DNA from: Nematopogon swammerdamellus
Lineage: Eukaryota; Arthropoda; Insecta; Lepidoptera; Adelidae
NCBI GenBank assembly: GCA_946902875.1
Contig: OX336336.1
Location: forward strand, 4,000,545-4,064,544
Length of the DNA stretch: 64,000 bases
Direction of reading: 5' to 3'
In this document: positions 9,823 through 21,462 of the stretch, piece by piece
Position numbering within the stretch: the stretch's first letter is position 1
Layout: the number at the start of each line of letters is the position of its first letter
Translations under genes and position numbers: made by a program
Notes under the pieces: model-generated
Told to the model about the DNA's origin: nothing
Databases searched by the model: none
The model's input: only the letters and a program-made list of their open reading frames with translations

Positions 9823-12539
9823 GAGTAAAAAATAGGCGTGTCTTACAAATTAATTAATAAAGCACACCTAGACTCATTTAAAGAACCGAGGTTACTACAT
9901 ATCACATAACGTATGGGTCAAACTTAAATCGAATTGGTTTTATAAATTCAAATGCTTCAGATTGTTCAAAATATTGTGTCAGATTTGATAAGAGTCCAAA
10001 ACAGCTGTACTTCGTTTACCAATACTAGGGACGAGTGCAGAAGCTTTGTTCTCCAAACAATAGAGTCGTCGCATGCCGGCAGATACCTTTTTTTTCTGTG
10101 AGTCGAGGCCGGCGGTGCAAGCTAATATCGGTTGCCCACGGTCATAAAATTATTGTTAATCTCAACTTTCTGTTTCAGCTATTCTTGTCAATTACACTTT
10201 CATTATCGCTCTTTAAAATGTCGTAAAACAGTATAACACGCGTAAGAAGGGATTCGGTCTAAAATTGTATAAGACGAAAAACAAAATTAATAATACATCT
10301 CCGAACAGAATAGGTAATATTTTTGATAACGAGTCAACTGTGGATTTGTTTACAAACAAACGCGTTAGTCGAGCGCACGAGCTTTTGTTCGCATAAACAA
10401 AAGAACACGCATGTTGTCCGGCCGATGATTTTTTGTGCCATCACTGGGTCAAGCCGACGCGAAGGATCAGCTGATCGCTATTGTCTAATTATCTTCACTT
10501 TCTGTTTCAGTATAGCTACGTATTAAAGTTTACTATCGCCATATCTCTCATTAAAAGGTTCATAAAACAAATTAATACGCGCAAAACTAATTTCGGCCTA
10601 AAATCGCCTTAAACCAAAGATAAATTTCTAAATCTCCAAATGTAATCTTATATATTCAAAACTTACAGCGTAGGCATAAATAAATCATGACACATTTAAC
10701 CTTAATCATCTACAAAAAAAAAAACACACAAAAAAAACAAAATATTCAACTAGCATAGCAATGGCATCTCTGCAGTTCAAACGTTATCTCTAAACAAAAT
10801 AATAATTTGCTGATAATAATATTGAACTAAAACATCGACAAAATAAATACGGGCTGGAAGAATTCCGTTAGAAGTATCTTGGTTGCGCCATAGAAACAAT
10901 GTAAGGGTAGCTTCAGTTGCATCGCGTCATTGTAAGCTTGAGTTATAGTAACGGATGGGCTAGGGGTTGGATTTTTTTTGCCATATACTGTCGTCGTTGT
11001 TACAAGGTTAAAGGAGATCTTTATTCTTATCTAGGTACTTACACTACTCGGTTGGTCCGTTAAGTTCACTTTATTATCAGCTGATCGGTGTTCTAGTTAG
11101 TTTTATTTGTGTCTGCCGTTATGTGACGATTACAATAGATTAGCGCTATCTTATAGTTTAAATCCTATGTGTTGTATGGTTGTATGTATGTTTATTGGTT
11201 ATTAATCATTTATATGGCAGTAAGACTGCACCGCACTTGTCGCAAATTGTTCTATCCTATTTGTATTATATTGTAGTTACTCGTGATCGATCTAAAGGGA
11301 AAATGGAACTGCTCATTGAACTTGTTTTATAGTCGAAAGCCCAATTCTCTACGACCATAGGCGACGTCAAGCTGGTGCCATTATATTTTAATGTAATTAG
11401 ATAGTTCGCGCAATTTTTAAATCATCATTTTCAGAATGCTAATATTTATCTACAGTGTATAGGCGAACATGGGCATACAATCTAAAAGGTCGTGGGTTCG
11501 AATCCCTATTTCTTATTATCTGGTGGTGCTGGAACCTTGCATTCGTAATATTAGATAATTAGGGCACGGTTAGGCGGATGATATAATTTCGCTATCGTTT
11601 TGTTGTGTGTAGGTACAGGATGTCAGACACTGGAGTCTGGACTAAAGGAGGCTGACAGAGGAATATATTCCAAGGTCTAGTACACTCAAGATTAAAAATA
11701 TTCGACTTCGTCGCAACGTAAGATAGCACGGAATCCTAATTCCAATTAGAATTCGATTACAGTAGTTGGAATAGTCATGTCGGCAACGGGTTTTGGTATA
11801 ATTGAGTTTAGTTTATGCGATATGCTGTGGGTGTCTGAATCCATAGTACTGTCTTTTACTCTGGCGGTGCCATGACGGAGACTTGTCTCTGTATTTTGAC
11901 TATACTGGGCTAATGGAAAACTCAATGTACCATGCGACCATTTCCTTTTGGTTGGTACATATATACACATAATACAAGTTGAGTAAGTAAAGGTTTGGGG
12001 AAGCATCTGTCTACAGTTTAATCAGTACATTATGCTGAGTGGCTTAGGGGAAACTGAAAGAAAACTTTTACGTTCTAGAATTGCGTGGATTATACACGGT
12101 AATACCTAACTCCTTGTATGTAGATACTGTAAATAAATAAATGAATTCATTACACTTAGAAATGATTGTAGTGTTCCTTATACGTACATTTTTCTCTTTC
12201 TTTTCTCTTTCTTTCCAATTTACGCATGGTGTTATTCAATATTTGTTTTCGTCAAATACGTTTTTTCGAATTTATTTAATTTCTAGGGGACGAGCGGTGC
12301 GAACACATGGGGGGGTTATTCAATCAGCAGATATTTTCTTGCTCTGAGAAGCGTTCGAAGCAATCGCGGGGCGGCAAAATCGAGGATTTGCGATCGTCGA
12401 TAGCGAGTGATGGTTTCCTTCGTCTTTCTGCAGATAGGGGTGTTACAGTAGTATAGTCATTGTGCTTATTATGTTATTAAGATTTTTTCCCTCAAAATAC
12501 ATTCGAATGTATTTCGCCATCTAAAATCTGGCGGTGCTC
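9823..12539. other. LTR element interior, no coding capacity
   Basis: Holds a diverged tandem duplication of about 340 bp (about 10030-10310 and 10370-10640), each copy containing ACTTTCTGTTTCAG, which looks like a 3' splice site. A B-box-like GGTTCGAATCC lies near 11498, without a matching A box. It contains several A-rich tracts (10710-10745) and a G run near 12310. No protein domain was recognised. Confidence 0.75.
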
Positions 12540-14420
12540 TGAGATGTGTTCGCCTGGTACAAAGTGTATTTGCACCATACGCGCACTTCTCATATAAAAT
12601 TATAATATTTGTTTCCTCTTATCTAAAATATTTTCGAATTTTAAATTCACACGGTTCACACACGTGCAAATAATTCCCTTGGCGTCAGGATTCTGTAACC
12701 TGATACTCTTGGCAATAAATGTCGTCTATAACAAAAATTATGGACCCTTTTCAGAAATGGGCTAATTTTGAGTGTTATTTCTTAAAATCTCACAATCTCA
12801 AGGACAACAGTACAAAAAAAACCCTTCGAATTTCAAAATGGCTGTTTAGGACTTGATAGAAAAAATTATGAACACGAAAAATGGCGGATAATTTAGGGAG
12901 GGGCTTAGATACGTCCTACGAATCAGGTGGTGACCTGTTGCGGCCATATTTGCAAGAAGGGAAGAGGAGGTGTTATCATCAAGCTGATGATGGAGAGGTG
13001 GGGAGGACAGGAGGTCAGTCAGGATCGTGCGGGAGGATTGATCGGATGTCTTCGAGGAGTTCGAGAGATTCAGGAGTCCGAAACGGTCGCATCTCGGTAT
13101 TCGACTACGAACATTAATCGAGCAGGAGTCATCGCGCGGTAATTTGGAACGGACTCTACTCGGGCCGGTTTCGCGTTTCGGGAAAGACAATCGATTCCTT
13201 CATAACTGGTTTGGAGTTGAGAATACGGTTTCTCCTCTAACTGTGATACTCGCGAAGGAGTGGACCTTTTATAGAAGTGATGGTTAAGTGTGTGGCTGTG
13301 TGCAGACATCACAGGAGCGGTTGCCTGGCAGGATCGTGTGAGCTGGGAGCGGAATGAAAGGAGTTTTGTCAGCTAAGTTGCATGTTTTAAGTAAAAATAT
13401 TCCATCGAGACTCATCACTTCCGAGGATCGCGATTGCGTGCGGTTTTCCACCGAAGGGTCAATTTATTTCGGCGGCCGATTTATTAATCCGCGAACGTAA
13501 AACAATTACTCGGTTGCATACTATTGTTCTCAACGCGTTACCAAACTTAGCAGCGAGGGACAGCGTGAACTTTGCTCAAAAACGGCGTGCGAAATTAGCT
13601 CAAAGCCATCGGCGGCCTAGACGTATGATTACAGGAACCACTGCAAATCATCTGGCTGAGTGTTTCACCGACTTCAAGGCGTCGCCGTGACGTGCGACAT
13701 ATATCAACAACATTGCTGCGCAGCGGTAAAGGATACATCACCATCATTACCATGCAGCTGTAAAGAATTTCCACCATCGGAACGAGCTCAGGAATTTCTC
13801 ACAACCAGCGTAAACACGACAGGTCGTAGTGAAAGATAGCACTGTATTCTTTGTTATCTGTAACTCACCTGGAAAGTGTATCACGCAAAGGAGAACCCAT
13901 TTACATTAAATGCACGGTTTAGGTTTAAGTATAATAAGCTAAAATAGAAGGTCTGTGGATTCGGAAGATGTTTTAAACCTACTTGGGGGGAATTAACTGC
14001 GACTTTTACGTAAAGGGGAGTGCTGTGCACCCTGTTCTCACTTGGTAGCATTGTCATTTCCTGGAGGTCGTTCTAGGTTGATTTTCCACGAGGAAAGTTG
14101 GAAACTGAATTCCTTTGAGTCGATCGCCTACAATTAGATTAAGCATACTAGATTAGCTCTAAGTAATAGATTAACATAGGTTTAATGATATGCGCATGGT
14201 AGTTTTAGGCACCAAACATTCAAGCTGAACGTCCCCGTCGTGCTTGGTGGGCAATGTGGAGTTTGAACGACTAGATTTGATTATAAATCAAATCTGACGC
14301 AAAGAGAATAAACAATCTGAAAGCATATAAAGAATAACTTAGTCAAATTTCATAGCGAATCGGCGAGGTAACAAACTAATAATTTTGCATGTTAGAAATA
14401 GAAAAGAGCATAATGTCTCA
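12540..14420 (+). repeat. 3' long terminal repeat
   Basis: Same length as the 5' LTR. Differences seen: A/C at 8503 versus its partner, T/G near 8701, and C/A near 9088. Confidence 0.92.
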
Positions 14421-14431
14421 TAGTGAATCAT

Positions 14432-14493
14432 GATCATCATCATCATCAGCCTGTATCGGTCCACTGCTGGACATAGGCCTCTCCCAAGGCACG
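14432..14493 (-). mobile_element. RTE-type LINE tail with ATC repeats
   Basis: On the minus strand it reads a final coding stretch ending GGAGAGGCCTATGTCCAGCA, then CTGATGATGATGATG repeats. The same tail, from a different RTE subfamily than the one at 55.5 kb, recurs at 33290-33351. Confidence 0.75.
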
Positions 14494-14905
14494 GTAGTGA
14501 ATATGCCCGTAAATTAGATTACATTCTCGTGACAAGAAGGTTGTGAATATGCCCGTGAATTTAATCACACTTTCGTGACGAAAAGATAGTGAATACACCC
14601 GACAAATACGCGTATAAGTTCTTCGCCGGAGACTTCCAATCCAGGGAAGTCTCGGATATGGCACCTACCTTCTCGGAGGTGATATTGACTGGTCGGAGCA
14701 TGCGCATTGGCCCCTCCGAATCAGCCACCCATACTGGATTACATAAAAAAACTCGTGACAAGAAGGTATTGAATATTCCCGCGCATTCGCTCACGCTCTT
14801 ATGACAACAAAGAAGGCGAATATGCTCGCAAATTCGATCGCACTGACAAGAAGGTATTGAAAGGTATGTCAATTTGTTCAAGCTTTCGCTTTCGTGACAA
14901 AAGGT
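14494..14905. repeat. Degenerate 46-bp repeat, right part
   Basis: Units such as GTAGTGAATATGCCCGTAAA followed by CATTCTCGTGACAAGAAG repeat about 7-8 times with divergence. The array is interrupted by a SINE-B copy. It continues the array left of the LTR element. Confidence 0.75.
14634..14751 (+). mobile_element. SINE-B 3' fragment
   Basis: Shares CAATCCAGGGAAGTCTC, CACCTACCTTCTCGGAGGTG and ACTGGATTACATAAAAAA with the full copy at 36.55 kb. It is 5'-truncated and lies inside the 46-bp repeat. Confidence 0.85.
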
Positions 14906-15186
14906 AACAGATTCAACTCTGCGGAGATTGTGAATTTACGCAGAAGACTGTACTTGCCTGGAATGAAGAAGGAATTTCTTATCGTAATGGAAAGTTTGAG
15001 CGAGGTCGTGGCTCGCGTAGTCGCGTAGTCGTGGGTGCAGCTGCCGTAGATGTCAGAATTCGAGCTAAAGTTGTCGTCTGTTATTTCTCGTGCAGGTTTT
15101 GAAGCGAAGCTTTTTAACGCACGTTTGGGGACGTGACTCAGAAAAAGTGAAACGTCACGAAATTTACGAACAGAAGGTGCGTTCTT
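14906..15186. other. Open stretch of unknown nature
   Basis: The minus strand is open for about 100 codons from 15186 to 14878, but the frame continues into a SINE-A copy, has no recognised domain and is probably fortuitous. The region has higher CpG than its surroundings. Confidence 0.4.
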
Positions 15187-15297
15187 GTTTTTATGGAAAC
15201 TGACACGGTTGGCTACATCACCTACTGCATCCGTGATGTCAGTCCATAACATATTGGTGAACTAGGTGCCATGTCAGTCATTCCCTTCGTCTTATGT
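15187..15297 (-). mobile_element. SINE-A 3' fragment
   Basis: Conserved 3' end with ATGGAAACTGACACGGTTGG through to GTGCCATGTCAGTCATTCCC, 5'-truncated. Confidence 0.85.
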
Positions 15298-15493
15298 TGC
15301 GAAGAAGCGCGTAGCGCTGCCCAGCGGCATTTATGAGTCTTTTGAAGTCGAACCATTGATAAGTTAAAAGGAATACCGCATAGATGGCTATCCCGAAATT
15401 AAATTAATAATTTAATTTTAAATACAAAGCTTATATATAAGAATAACAATAATAAGAAGCTTACTCTGTATCGGACGTCCCACGACACTTCAC

Positions 15494-15702
15494 CTTTTTT
15501 AGGGTTCCGTATCCGGTACGGGACCCTATTACTAAGCCTACGCGCCGCCGTCTGTCTTTGTGTATGCGCGCGCGCCATCTACCGAGTAGATTATGAAGCA
15601 TTTTAACTAATCATGACATTTAACTAATATGAAGCATTTCATAACACGCCATAGATGGCGCGCCCTCGGTGCGCGAGTTCGACTTGCACTTGGCCGGTTT
15701 TT
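15494..15702 (-). mobile_element. Rep-E, internally deleted copy
   Basis: Both ends are present: AGGGTTCCGTATCCGGTACG on one side and GTGCGCGAGTTCGACTTGCA then CTTGGCCGGTTTTT on the other. The GAAGCATTTTAACTAATC motif is shared with the copy at 54.64-55.03 kb. The usual central block is missing. Confidence 0.8.
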
Positions 15703-15989
15703 AATACTAGAACTGGCCATTACAACCCGGAGAGAAAAAAAAAGAATAAGGATTAGTGGTATGCCAACCAAACGCAGCTATGTAATTTAAATAAATACAT
15801 TGGCGAACTTGTTCCACAGATACCCAAGTGTATTGTCCGTTCGCTAGTCACGTAGTTATCAGTATAACCGGTACTTAACTGACATGCAAACTGCTGCATT
15901 CCATTACTGCGGGACTATTAACATTCCAGGCCTGACTTCATGCGCGTTCGTGTCTGGCTCACTTTGTCTCTGCAACAGGTCCCTAAACG

Positions 15990-16300
15990 GTCAGTCAGTC
16001 AGTCAGCGTGTAAGCGTCCACTGCTGGACATACGCCTCTCCAATTTTCTTCCAGTCCTCCCGGCCTTCAGCGATACGGAACCGCACTGCTTCCCGCCGAC
16101 GTATTTGATGTCGTCGTCCCACCTGGCGGGTGGTCTTCCCACACTCCGTTTTCCTGTCCACGGCCGCCAGTGTAGGACACGGTTACTCCAACGGCCATCG
16201 TCTCTTCGGCTAACGTGCCCAGCCCACTGCCTCTTGAGCTTAGCCACCCGGTGTCCAATATCGACTACTTTGGTGCGTCGGTGGATCCCTAAACACACGG
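15990..16300 (-). pseudogene. RTE LINE C-terminus
   Basis: On the minus strand the translation shows AKLKRQWAGHVSR, GRPPARWDDDIKYVGGKQ and then a +1/-1 shift, so the usual ending around WRKIGEAYVQQW lies in another frame. GRPP-RW-DD is the typical carboxy end of RTE-clade polyproteins. The element ends in CTGA repeats (15991-16006). It is strongly 5'-truncated. Confidence 0.85.
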
Positions 16301-16313
16301 TGATAAATTTGTA

Positions 16314-16400
16314 TTCAGTTCAGATTCAGATTCAGATATTTATTTCGCCATAAAGAACACACAACAATAACAATATTACATTGAGACACATGCATATTCA
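16314..16400 (-). mobile_element. LINE 3' tail with TCTGAA repeats
   Basis: CAGATTCAGATTCAGATATT then TATTTCGCCATAAAGAACAC. The block TTTATTTCGCC...AAAGAACACACAAC recurs at 60198-60245, so this is a LINE 3' end of a second family. Confidence 0.6.
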
Positions 16401-16429
16401 GTATGGTTCGTCATCACATATTTAGAACA

Positions 16430-16660
16430 TTCTGTTCAAGAGACGATGACTGTTCGAGTAACCGTTTCCTACACCAGCGGTTGTGGACAATAAAACGGAT
16501 TGTGGGAAGACAACCCGCCAGGTGTGACGAAGACATCAAGCAAGTCGATGGAAAACAGCGGTTACGCACCGCTGTAGGCCGTGAGGACTGGAGGAAAATT
16601 GGAGAGGGCTATTTCCAGCATAGACGCATACACGCGCTGACTGACTGACTGACTTGAACA
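16430..16660 (+). pseudogene. RTE LINE C-terminus, opposite orientation
   Basis: Diverged copy encoding a VGRQPARCDEDIKQVDGKQ-like stretch and ending GACTGGAGGAAAATTGGAGA plus GCTGACTGACTGACTGA. It faces away from the copy at 15990-16300. More diverged than the other RTE tails. Confidence 0.8.
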
Positions 16661-16868
16661 TTCGAGTCGTAAACCTGACGACGTAAATTTTCGCATAGCT
16701 AATAACGAAACTTTTTTTGTACACCTAAAAAAAATCCATGCAAAATTTTACATAGATACGTCGAACTATCCTATCCGGTCCCTACGCCGCGGAAACAAGT
16801 ACAGTACGCCGCGCCATCTTGCGTCAAAACGACTTTATCTATTAGACCTAAAGCTGATGTCATTTCAG

Positions 16869-16963
16869 TTTTTTTTTATTTTATGGAAACTGACACGGTT
16901 GGCTACATCACTGATGATCACCTACAACATCCATGATGTCAGCCCATAACACCGGTTGAACTA
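16869..16963 (-). mobile_element. SINE-A 3' fragment
   Basis: Poly-T, ATGGAAACTGACACGGTTGG, and an 8-9 bp internal duplication (CACTGATGATCACC) before CTACAACATCC. Confidence 0.85.
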
Positions 16964-18668
16964 CGTTCTTACCATTCTCCAGTTTTCCACCCTACAACCA
17001 CTCATACATCTCGAAATCCGGCATATTCTACGTCAAAAACTGCGATCCCAACATAGCACCCAAACAGACCAGGCGGAACTTTCAAAGTTGATGAAGTAAT
17101 TGGCACGCATGATCAACGGTGGAATAGCCGACTGTGAATATTCCAAGAGTAGTCGCTTCTTACCACCGACATATTCCACGAATGCAGAAACGCCTGCAAC
17201 GATGTTGCAACGTACTTGCAACGCGCTTGCAACATTCCTAAACTCGCGTTAGACGTTCGCGTGGCTACTGAGGGGTTCCTACCGACGAAGCGACGTTGCT
17301 CATATAGAAGCTAAATGCTTTCTGAGAATAGATTCCTTACCCTTACATCCGTGTCTATCGCTCGGCTTATCGACTCAACAGGTTCTGATGTTAAAATTGT
17401 ATAGAAATGACTTCCCATGCATGGCAGGTAGATATCTACTTAAATATATTTCTATTCTTTGCAAGTACTGTAGACCATTTTCAGAACTTGTTTCTTGTTT
17501 ATTGAAACGCTACAAGTATTATCTAAGTCATCTAAGAGTCTGACTGAAGACACATACCTACTTACTATATACTGGACTGGACACATACTATGCTCAATCT
17601 AGTGAAAATTTCACTAGATTCAGCGCTGTTTATAAGTCCAGCCCTAAATACACAATGCATAGTACCTACCTCCTTAAAAATAGTAATATATCATAAAATC
17701 ATATCACACACAAATTAAATCAGTGGCATATGTGTGGCATCATTCCAAAAGACCACACACAGTATATACTGAAAACTTTGGATTTTCGTTTAGGTTTTCC
17801 TATAACCTTATTCCTTAGGCCCTATATTCCTTATTTTTTTATCGAAATTTTAGACTCAGTAGTGTCAGAGATAGGGGGGGGGGGGGGTTTGATAGGGTGA
17901 AGCTATTGCAAGATCTTTAAGCTTCTTAGAAAAACCTAAACAACACCTCGCCTACCTAACCCAACATAATCAGTATTGTTGCAAAGGCTTAGGCAATGGT
18001 GAATTGCAGCCAGACGGCTCCGGCTGACCTTGTCGATTTAAATGCGTTCCAATTGGAAAGCAAACCAGCGACCGAGCGACCTGCAATCACATCGGTGAAT
18101 AACGGTCGTGAAAAGCTGGCCCAGAATCGTGAGAATTCGATTCGCACCCGCACTGCATTCGAAATTGAAATAACTTACGAGAGTTCGTTGGCAGTAGGTA
18201 CTTGGCAATGCGATGTGTTTATATAATATTTAACCGTACGCGCATGCAGCGCTTATTGAGGAATATCTAAATGGTTGCGTCCTCGAATCGAAGTGTTGTT
18301 TTCGGTTGGTCATTTTCGGAATTCCATTTTCAAATTTATTTTATAATCGGGACGATTTGAGAACTGACTGCATTCGCTTCGCTATAGGTAACATTATTTT
18401 GAGTGAAATAACAATAATTATGGAACGTTAGTCGTTACATCTTGCGTGTGCCATTTGGGTTTTTTCCTAGATATGGAAAAATATTTATGTACTATGCTCT
18501 CACCACACTATGACGCTCTTTGCGATATCAATTTAATCTCTTGCCAATCCCAGCCTCTGCTTATCTGCTTGAGATTACACTCGATCTAACAAAAAATACA
18601 TGTCTTAAATACAAGTACTTCATCTGTTGGCGAAATGTACGTCTCAGAAACACAAAACCCAACCGACA
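16964..18668. other. Long unassigned stretch
   Basis: No gene recognised. A 76-codon ORF at 17996-18226 has no recognisable motif. Three spaced CTTGCAACG-like words lie at 17188-17230. A run of 14 G lies at 17874-17887 next to ATCGAAATTTTAGACTCAG, a motif shared with 54270-54295. Confidence 0.5.
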
Positions 18669-18923
18669 TTTTTATGTTGTATGGAATCTGATATGCTTGG
18701 CTACATCACCTACAACATCCTCGATGTCAGCCCATAAAAACTTTGGTGACTTAGGTGCTATGTCAGTGTTTCCCTTTGGCCGTGCCAGCCACACTGAACT
18801 GGACTAAAAATTATTTACATGGCCGCTTCGACCGACCTTCATTGAGTGCGGTGGTATCAACCTGGGCGGGATCAACTCTACCACCTAGTAAGGTAAGAAG
18901 GGACGGTACCTACAGTTTAAGGG
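18669..18923 (-). mobile_element. SINE-A body copy
   Basis: Diverged 3' end (ATGGAATCTGATATGCTTGG), full body and CTACCACCTAGTAAGGTAAG. Head absent. Confidence 0.85.
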
Positions 18924-19280
18924 ACCCTGCGACAGATGGACTATAATAATCAGCCTACACCTGGAGGTCAGGTGGAAGATATAGGCACTCCGAATCGTGT
19001 TCTGTAGACGCTCGAGCGTGGTCGACGCAACGCACAGAGGTCGACGGCCTACAGCACCTCGCCACAGCACCGCGATCGAGCCAGCAAGCTGCCAGCGCAT
19101 CGGGGAGAGTCGGCGTCTGTTACGAAACGTCGGTAATTCGTTCGGTGTTGCAATCAGCTTTGTTCCAGCAACCGCTCGCAGTGACGCCATTGAATGAGCT
19201 AAGTAGAAAGCCCACGGCCGATCTATATGGATTTACTACTACCATTATTGTTGATTTCACTGAAATTAAACAAGCATTGC
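18924..19280. other. Unassigned CpG-rich stretch
   Basis: Contains GGTCGACGCAACGCACAGAG and other CpG-rich words. ORFs on both strands lack recognised domains. No repeat family of this window matches. Confidence 0.4.
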
Positions 19281-19654
19281 TTTTTTTATGGAAACTTTCA
19301 CGGTTGGCTACATCACCTAACCAAATCCGTGATTTCAGTCCATAACACCGGGTGGACTAGGTGCCATGCCAGTGATTCCCTTAATTTCATGTCGGCTACG
19401 CTGAACTGGACGGAAAACACGAACTATTTACATAGCCGTTTCGACCGACGTTTCATTCAGTGTGGTGGTACAATTTCGGGCGGGATAAACCCTACCACCT
19501 AGTAAGGTAAGAAGGGAAGGGATCTACAGGTTTGCGTGGAATCCGAAACACGGTCGAGCGGTCAGCCATCCAAGTACTGACCGCGCTCAGGTGTGCTTAA
19601 TAACAGTCGACCGACCGCATTTACTGGCTCTACTGAGCTACCGAGGAGGCTGAC
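19281..19654 (-). mobile_element. SINE-A, nearly full length
   Basis: Runs from poly-T and the 3' end through the body to GCCATCCAAGTACTGACCGC (5S-like, reversed) and ACTGAGCTACCGAGGAGGCT (A box, reversed). One of the best copies for a consensus. Confidence 0.92.
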
Positions 19655-19715
19655 AAAAGGCTTCTATAATCACCTCCGTCATAGTTTCAGCTTTTTAAGA
19701 TGAAATTGAAAATTA

Positions 19716-19900
19716 TCCCGAATCCTTTAACCTGGGTGTCTTCAAACGTCGCGTCGTCGTATCAACGGGCTAGACAGCCTAGCAACAGTTCGCAAATCTG
19801 CTACCATGGCGCGGCGCATCTCTGAGCGTGGTTTCGCGAGGAGAGGTGTTTTTGGCTCTGTTGACTGTAACACGGTACAGCCACCCATGTTGGTTTACAT
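19716..19900 (+). pseudogene. Possible jockey-type LINE C-terminal remnant
   Basis: Frames broken by indels show LGVFKRRV and SATMARRISERGFARRGVFG, as seen in jockey-like C-termini. Very short; low confidence. Confidence 0.4.
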
Positions 19901-19914
19901 AAATAAAAAATAAA

Positions 19915-20028
19915 TACCACACGCTGTATCCAGAAAATCGGGATAAGCAAAGTTATCGGTGTTGTGCTGCAAGGAACTCTGTTAAATCACAGCACAACAC
20001 CGACCACCAAGTATTCGGATAAGATAAC
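19915..20028 (-). mobile_element. Rep-C 3' end
   Basis: Reverse of the Rep-C end: TACCACACGCTGTATCCAGA through GCAGAG-like sequence and the hairpin AGCACAACACC. It is followed without a gap by CTGGAACGCTCTCCCTGCC, a piece of the jockey-type C-terminus (20029-20060). Confidence 0.8.
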
Positions 20029-20628
20029 TCTGGAACGCTCTCCCTGCCAATATGTTCTCAAGAAAACTTTCTCTTTTTTTACAAACTAGAGTTTTATTAT
20101 ATCACTGATTTCCTCGACATGGCCCGCCTCTCATTATCGCCTACAGAACAAAATCCATACTAACTAAACCCAACAATTACCTATTTGCAACACTTTGCAG
20201 TACATCAATCATACATTTTCACACGGCCATGGATCGCGCACGCAACTTCGTCGTCGCTTAGAGGCGTGAAACGAATAGAACGGATTCGTGATGATAAATA
20301 ATTATTCCGCTGTTATTCAGTGGTGCAAGCCCAGCCTCTCTCGTCGCCTTCGACGGCGACTTGATGCATAGCGTAAATCGACAAGACGACACGTTTTGAA
20401 AGAAGAAAAGAGCGTTGGTAGACTTGGATCATGCTGTAAACCTCGGCGTCCCATATTAACTGAATGATTAATTCATAACTATTTGGCATATGGAAGTTAT
20501 CTACAACTTCGTAAGTGGAAAAGGCGCCTAGGTGTGTCAGGTGGGCACGCGGAAAATGCACGTGGAGACGCGTTGTCTCTGCCTACCTCACTGGGAACCG
20601 CTGGGTGTGACGTTGTGTATGCATTATA
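20029..20628. other. Unassigned stretch
   Basis: Apart from the short jockey-like piece at its start, no gene or family recognised. A minus-strand ORF at 20313-20561 has no motif. Confidence 0.45.
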
Positions 20629-20800
20629 ATAGATAGATAGATAGAAATACTTTATTGCTCCAAAAACCATTTTACATAACAAACAAGTAATTTACATGAG
20701 GAGCAAAGGCGGACTTATCCCTTACAGGGATTTCTCCCAGTCAACCTTTGGATGTTTGAGAGTCGTATGTTGCGAAATATAAGTAGGTAGCAAAAGACTT
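20629..20800 (-). mobile_element. LINE 3' end with TCTA repeats
   Basis: Read on the minus strand it ends GGAGCAATAAAGTATTTCTA then TCTATC repeats, giving a poly-A signal and simple-repeat tail. The same 3' end recurs at 61330-61530. Confidence 0.75.
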
Positions 20801-20854
20801 GAGTGTGGGAATGTAAAATATAATATAAGGAAAATAACTATGATATACTAATAA

Positions 20855-21170
20855 CAAGCTGTGCCCGCGGCTCCGCCCGCTCTCATATTTCACTTCACTG
20901 CTAACCTCATAAGCCATTTAGCGTGATAGTAAGTAGCCTATAGTTGATGGGAAGAATCAAGCAATCCGTAGAATTTTGTTTTATTAAAATCGGTTCAGTG
21001 GTTCTCGAGTTATAAGCGGACAGACAGATACTCAGACAGACAGAAAGCAGACGTTGGATTTTATTATAGGTAAGTTTTATTAAAATCGGTTCAGTGGTTC
21101 TCGAGTTATAAGCGGACAGACAGACACTCAGACAGACAGAAAGCAGACGTTGGATTTTATTATAGGTAAG
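20855..21170. repeat. Rep-S element with a 96-bp duplication
   Basis: Starts AAGCTGTGCCCGCGGCTCCG. The block from TTTTATTAAAATCGGTTCAG to ATTATAGGTAAG is tandemly duplicated with a 96-bp period (20979-21074, 21075-21170), with near-identical copies. The reading frames through GACA repeats are not genes. Confidence 0.8.
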
Positions 21171-21462
21171 GATATACACTACATATAAGTACGTACTAGT
21201 TAATTAAACAAATACATTACTATTTATAGATTAAATTAAATACATATGAATTACAGTTTATATAATACATAATACCTAAATATATACATACTTACTTGTC
21301 CATTCAGAATTAAAGGATTTTTTAGCTTTTGACTTCACACTGACTGAGATAGTACAACTTCAAGTGTTTTTTTAATAACGGGAGCGATAATATTTAAATA
21401 TTATATAAAAAAAATCCTACGGAAGTACATTTCTGTAAATAGTTAAGTCGATACAACGTAAA
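21171..21462. other. AT-rich stretch, no gene seen
   Basis: Low-complexity AT-rich DNA between Rep-S and a LINE fragment. Confidence 0.5.

Larger units (their letters stand above)
7922..14420 (+). mobile_element. Complete non-coding (LARD-like) LTR retrotransposon
   Basis: Two 1881-bp direct repeats (7922-9802 and 12540-14420) differ at only three positions I could find. Each begins TGAGATG and ends TGTCTCA, that is TG...CA with inverted TGAGA/TCTCA tips. The element is flanked by TAGT (7918-7921 and 14421-14424). Two bases inside the 5' LTR lies a primer-binding site for tRNA-His. The 2737-bp interior has no ORF above 86 codons and nothing resembling gag, protease, RT, RNase H or integrase. 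I see no polypurine tract before the 3' LTR. Near-identical LTRs mean a recent insertion, so the element was probably mobilised by enzymes from another element. Confidence 0.92.

Noticed and set aside
11480..11515. B-box-like GGTTCGAATCC in the LTR interior
   Set aside because: No matching A box at tRNA spacing and no cloverleaf; not called as a tRNA or SINE.
8228..13777. Paired identical ORFs at 8.2-9.2 and 12.8-13.8 kb as duplicated genes
   Set aside because: They lie in the two LTRs, overlap on both strands and have no domain.
20907..21179. 90-codon ORF rich in SVCLSVCLS
   Set aside because: Translation of GACA-type simple repeats in the Rep-S duplication.
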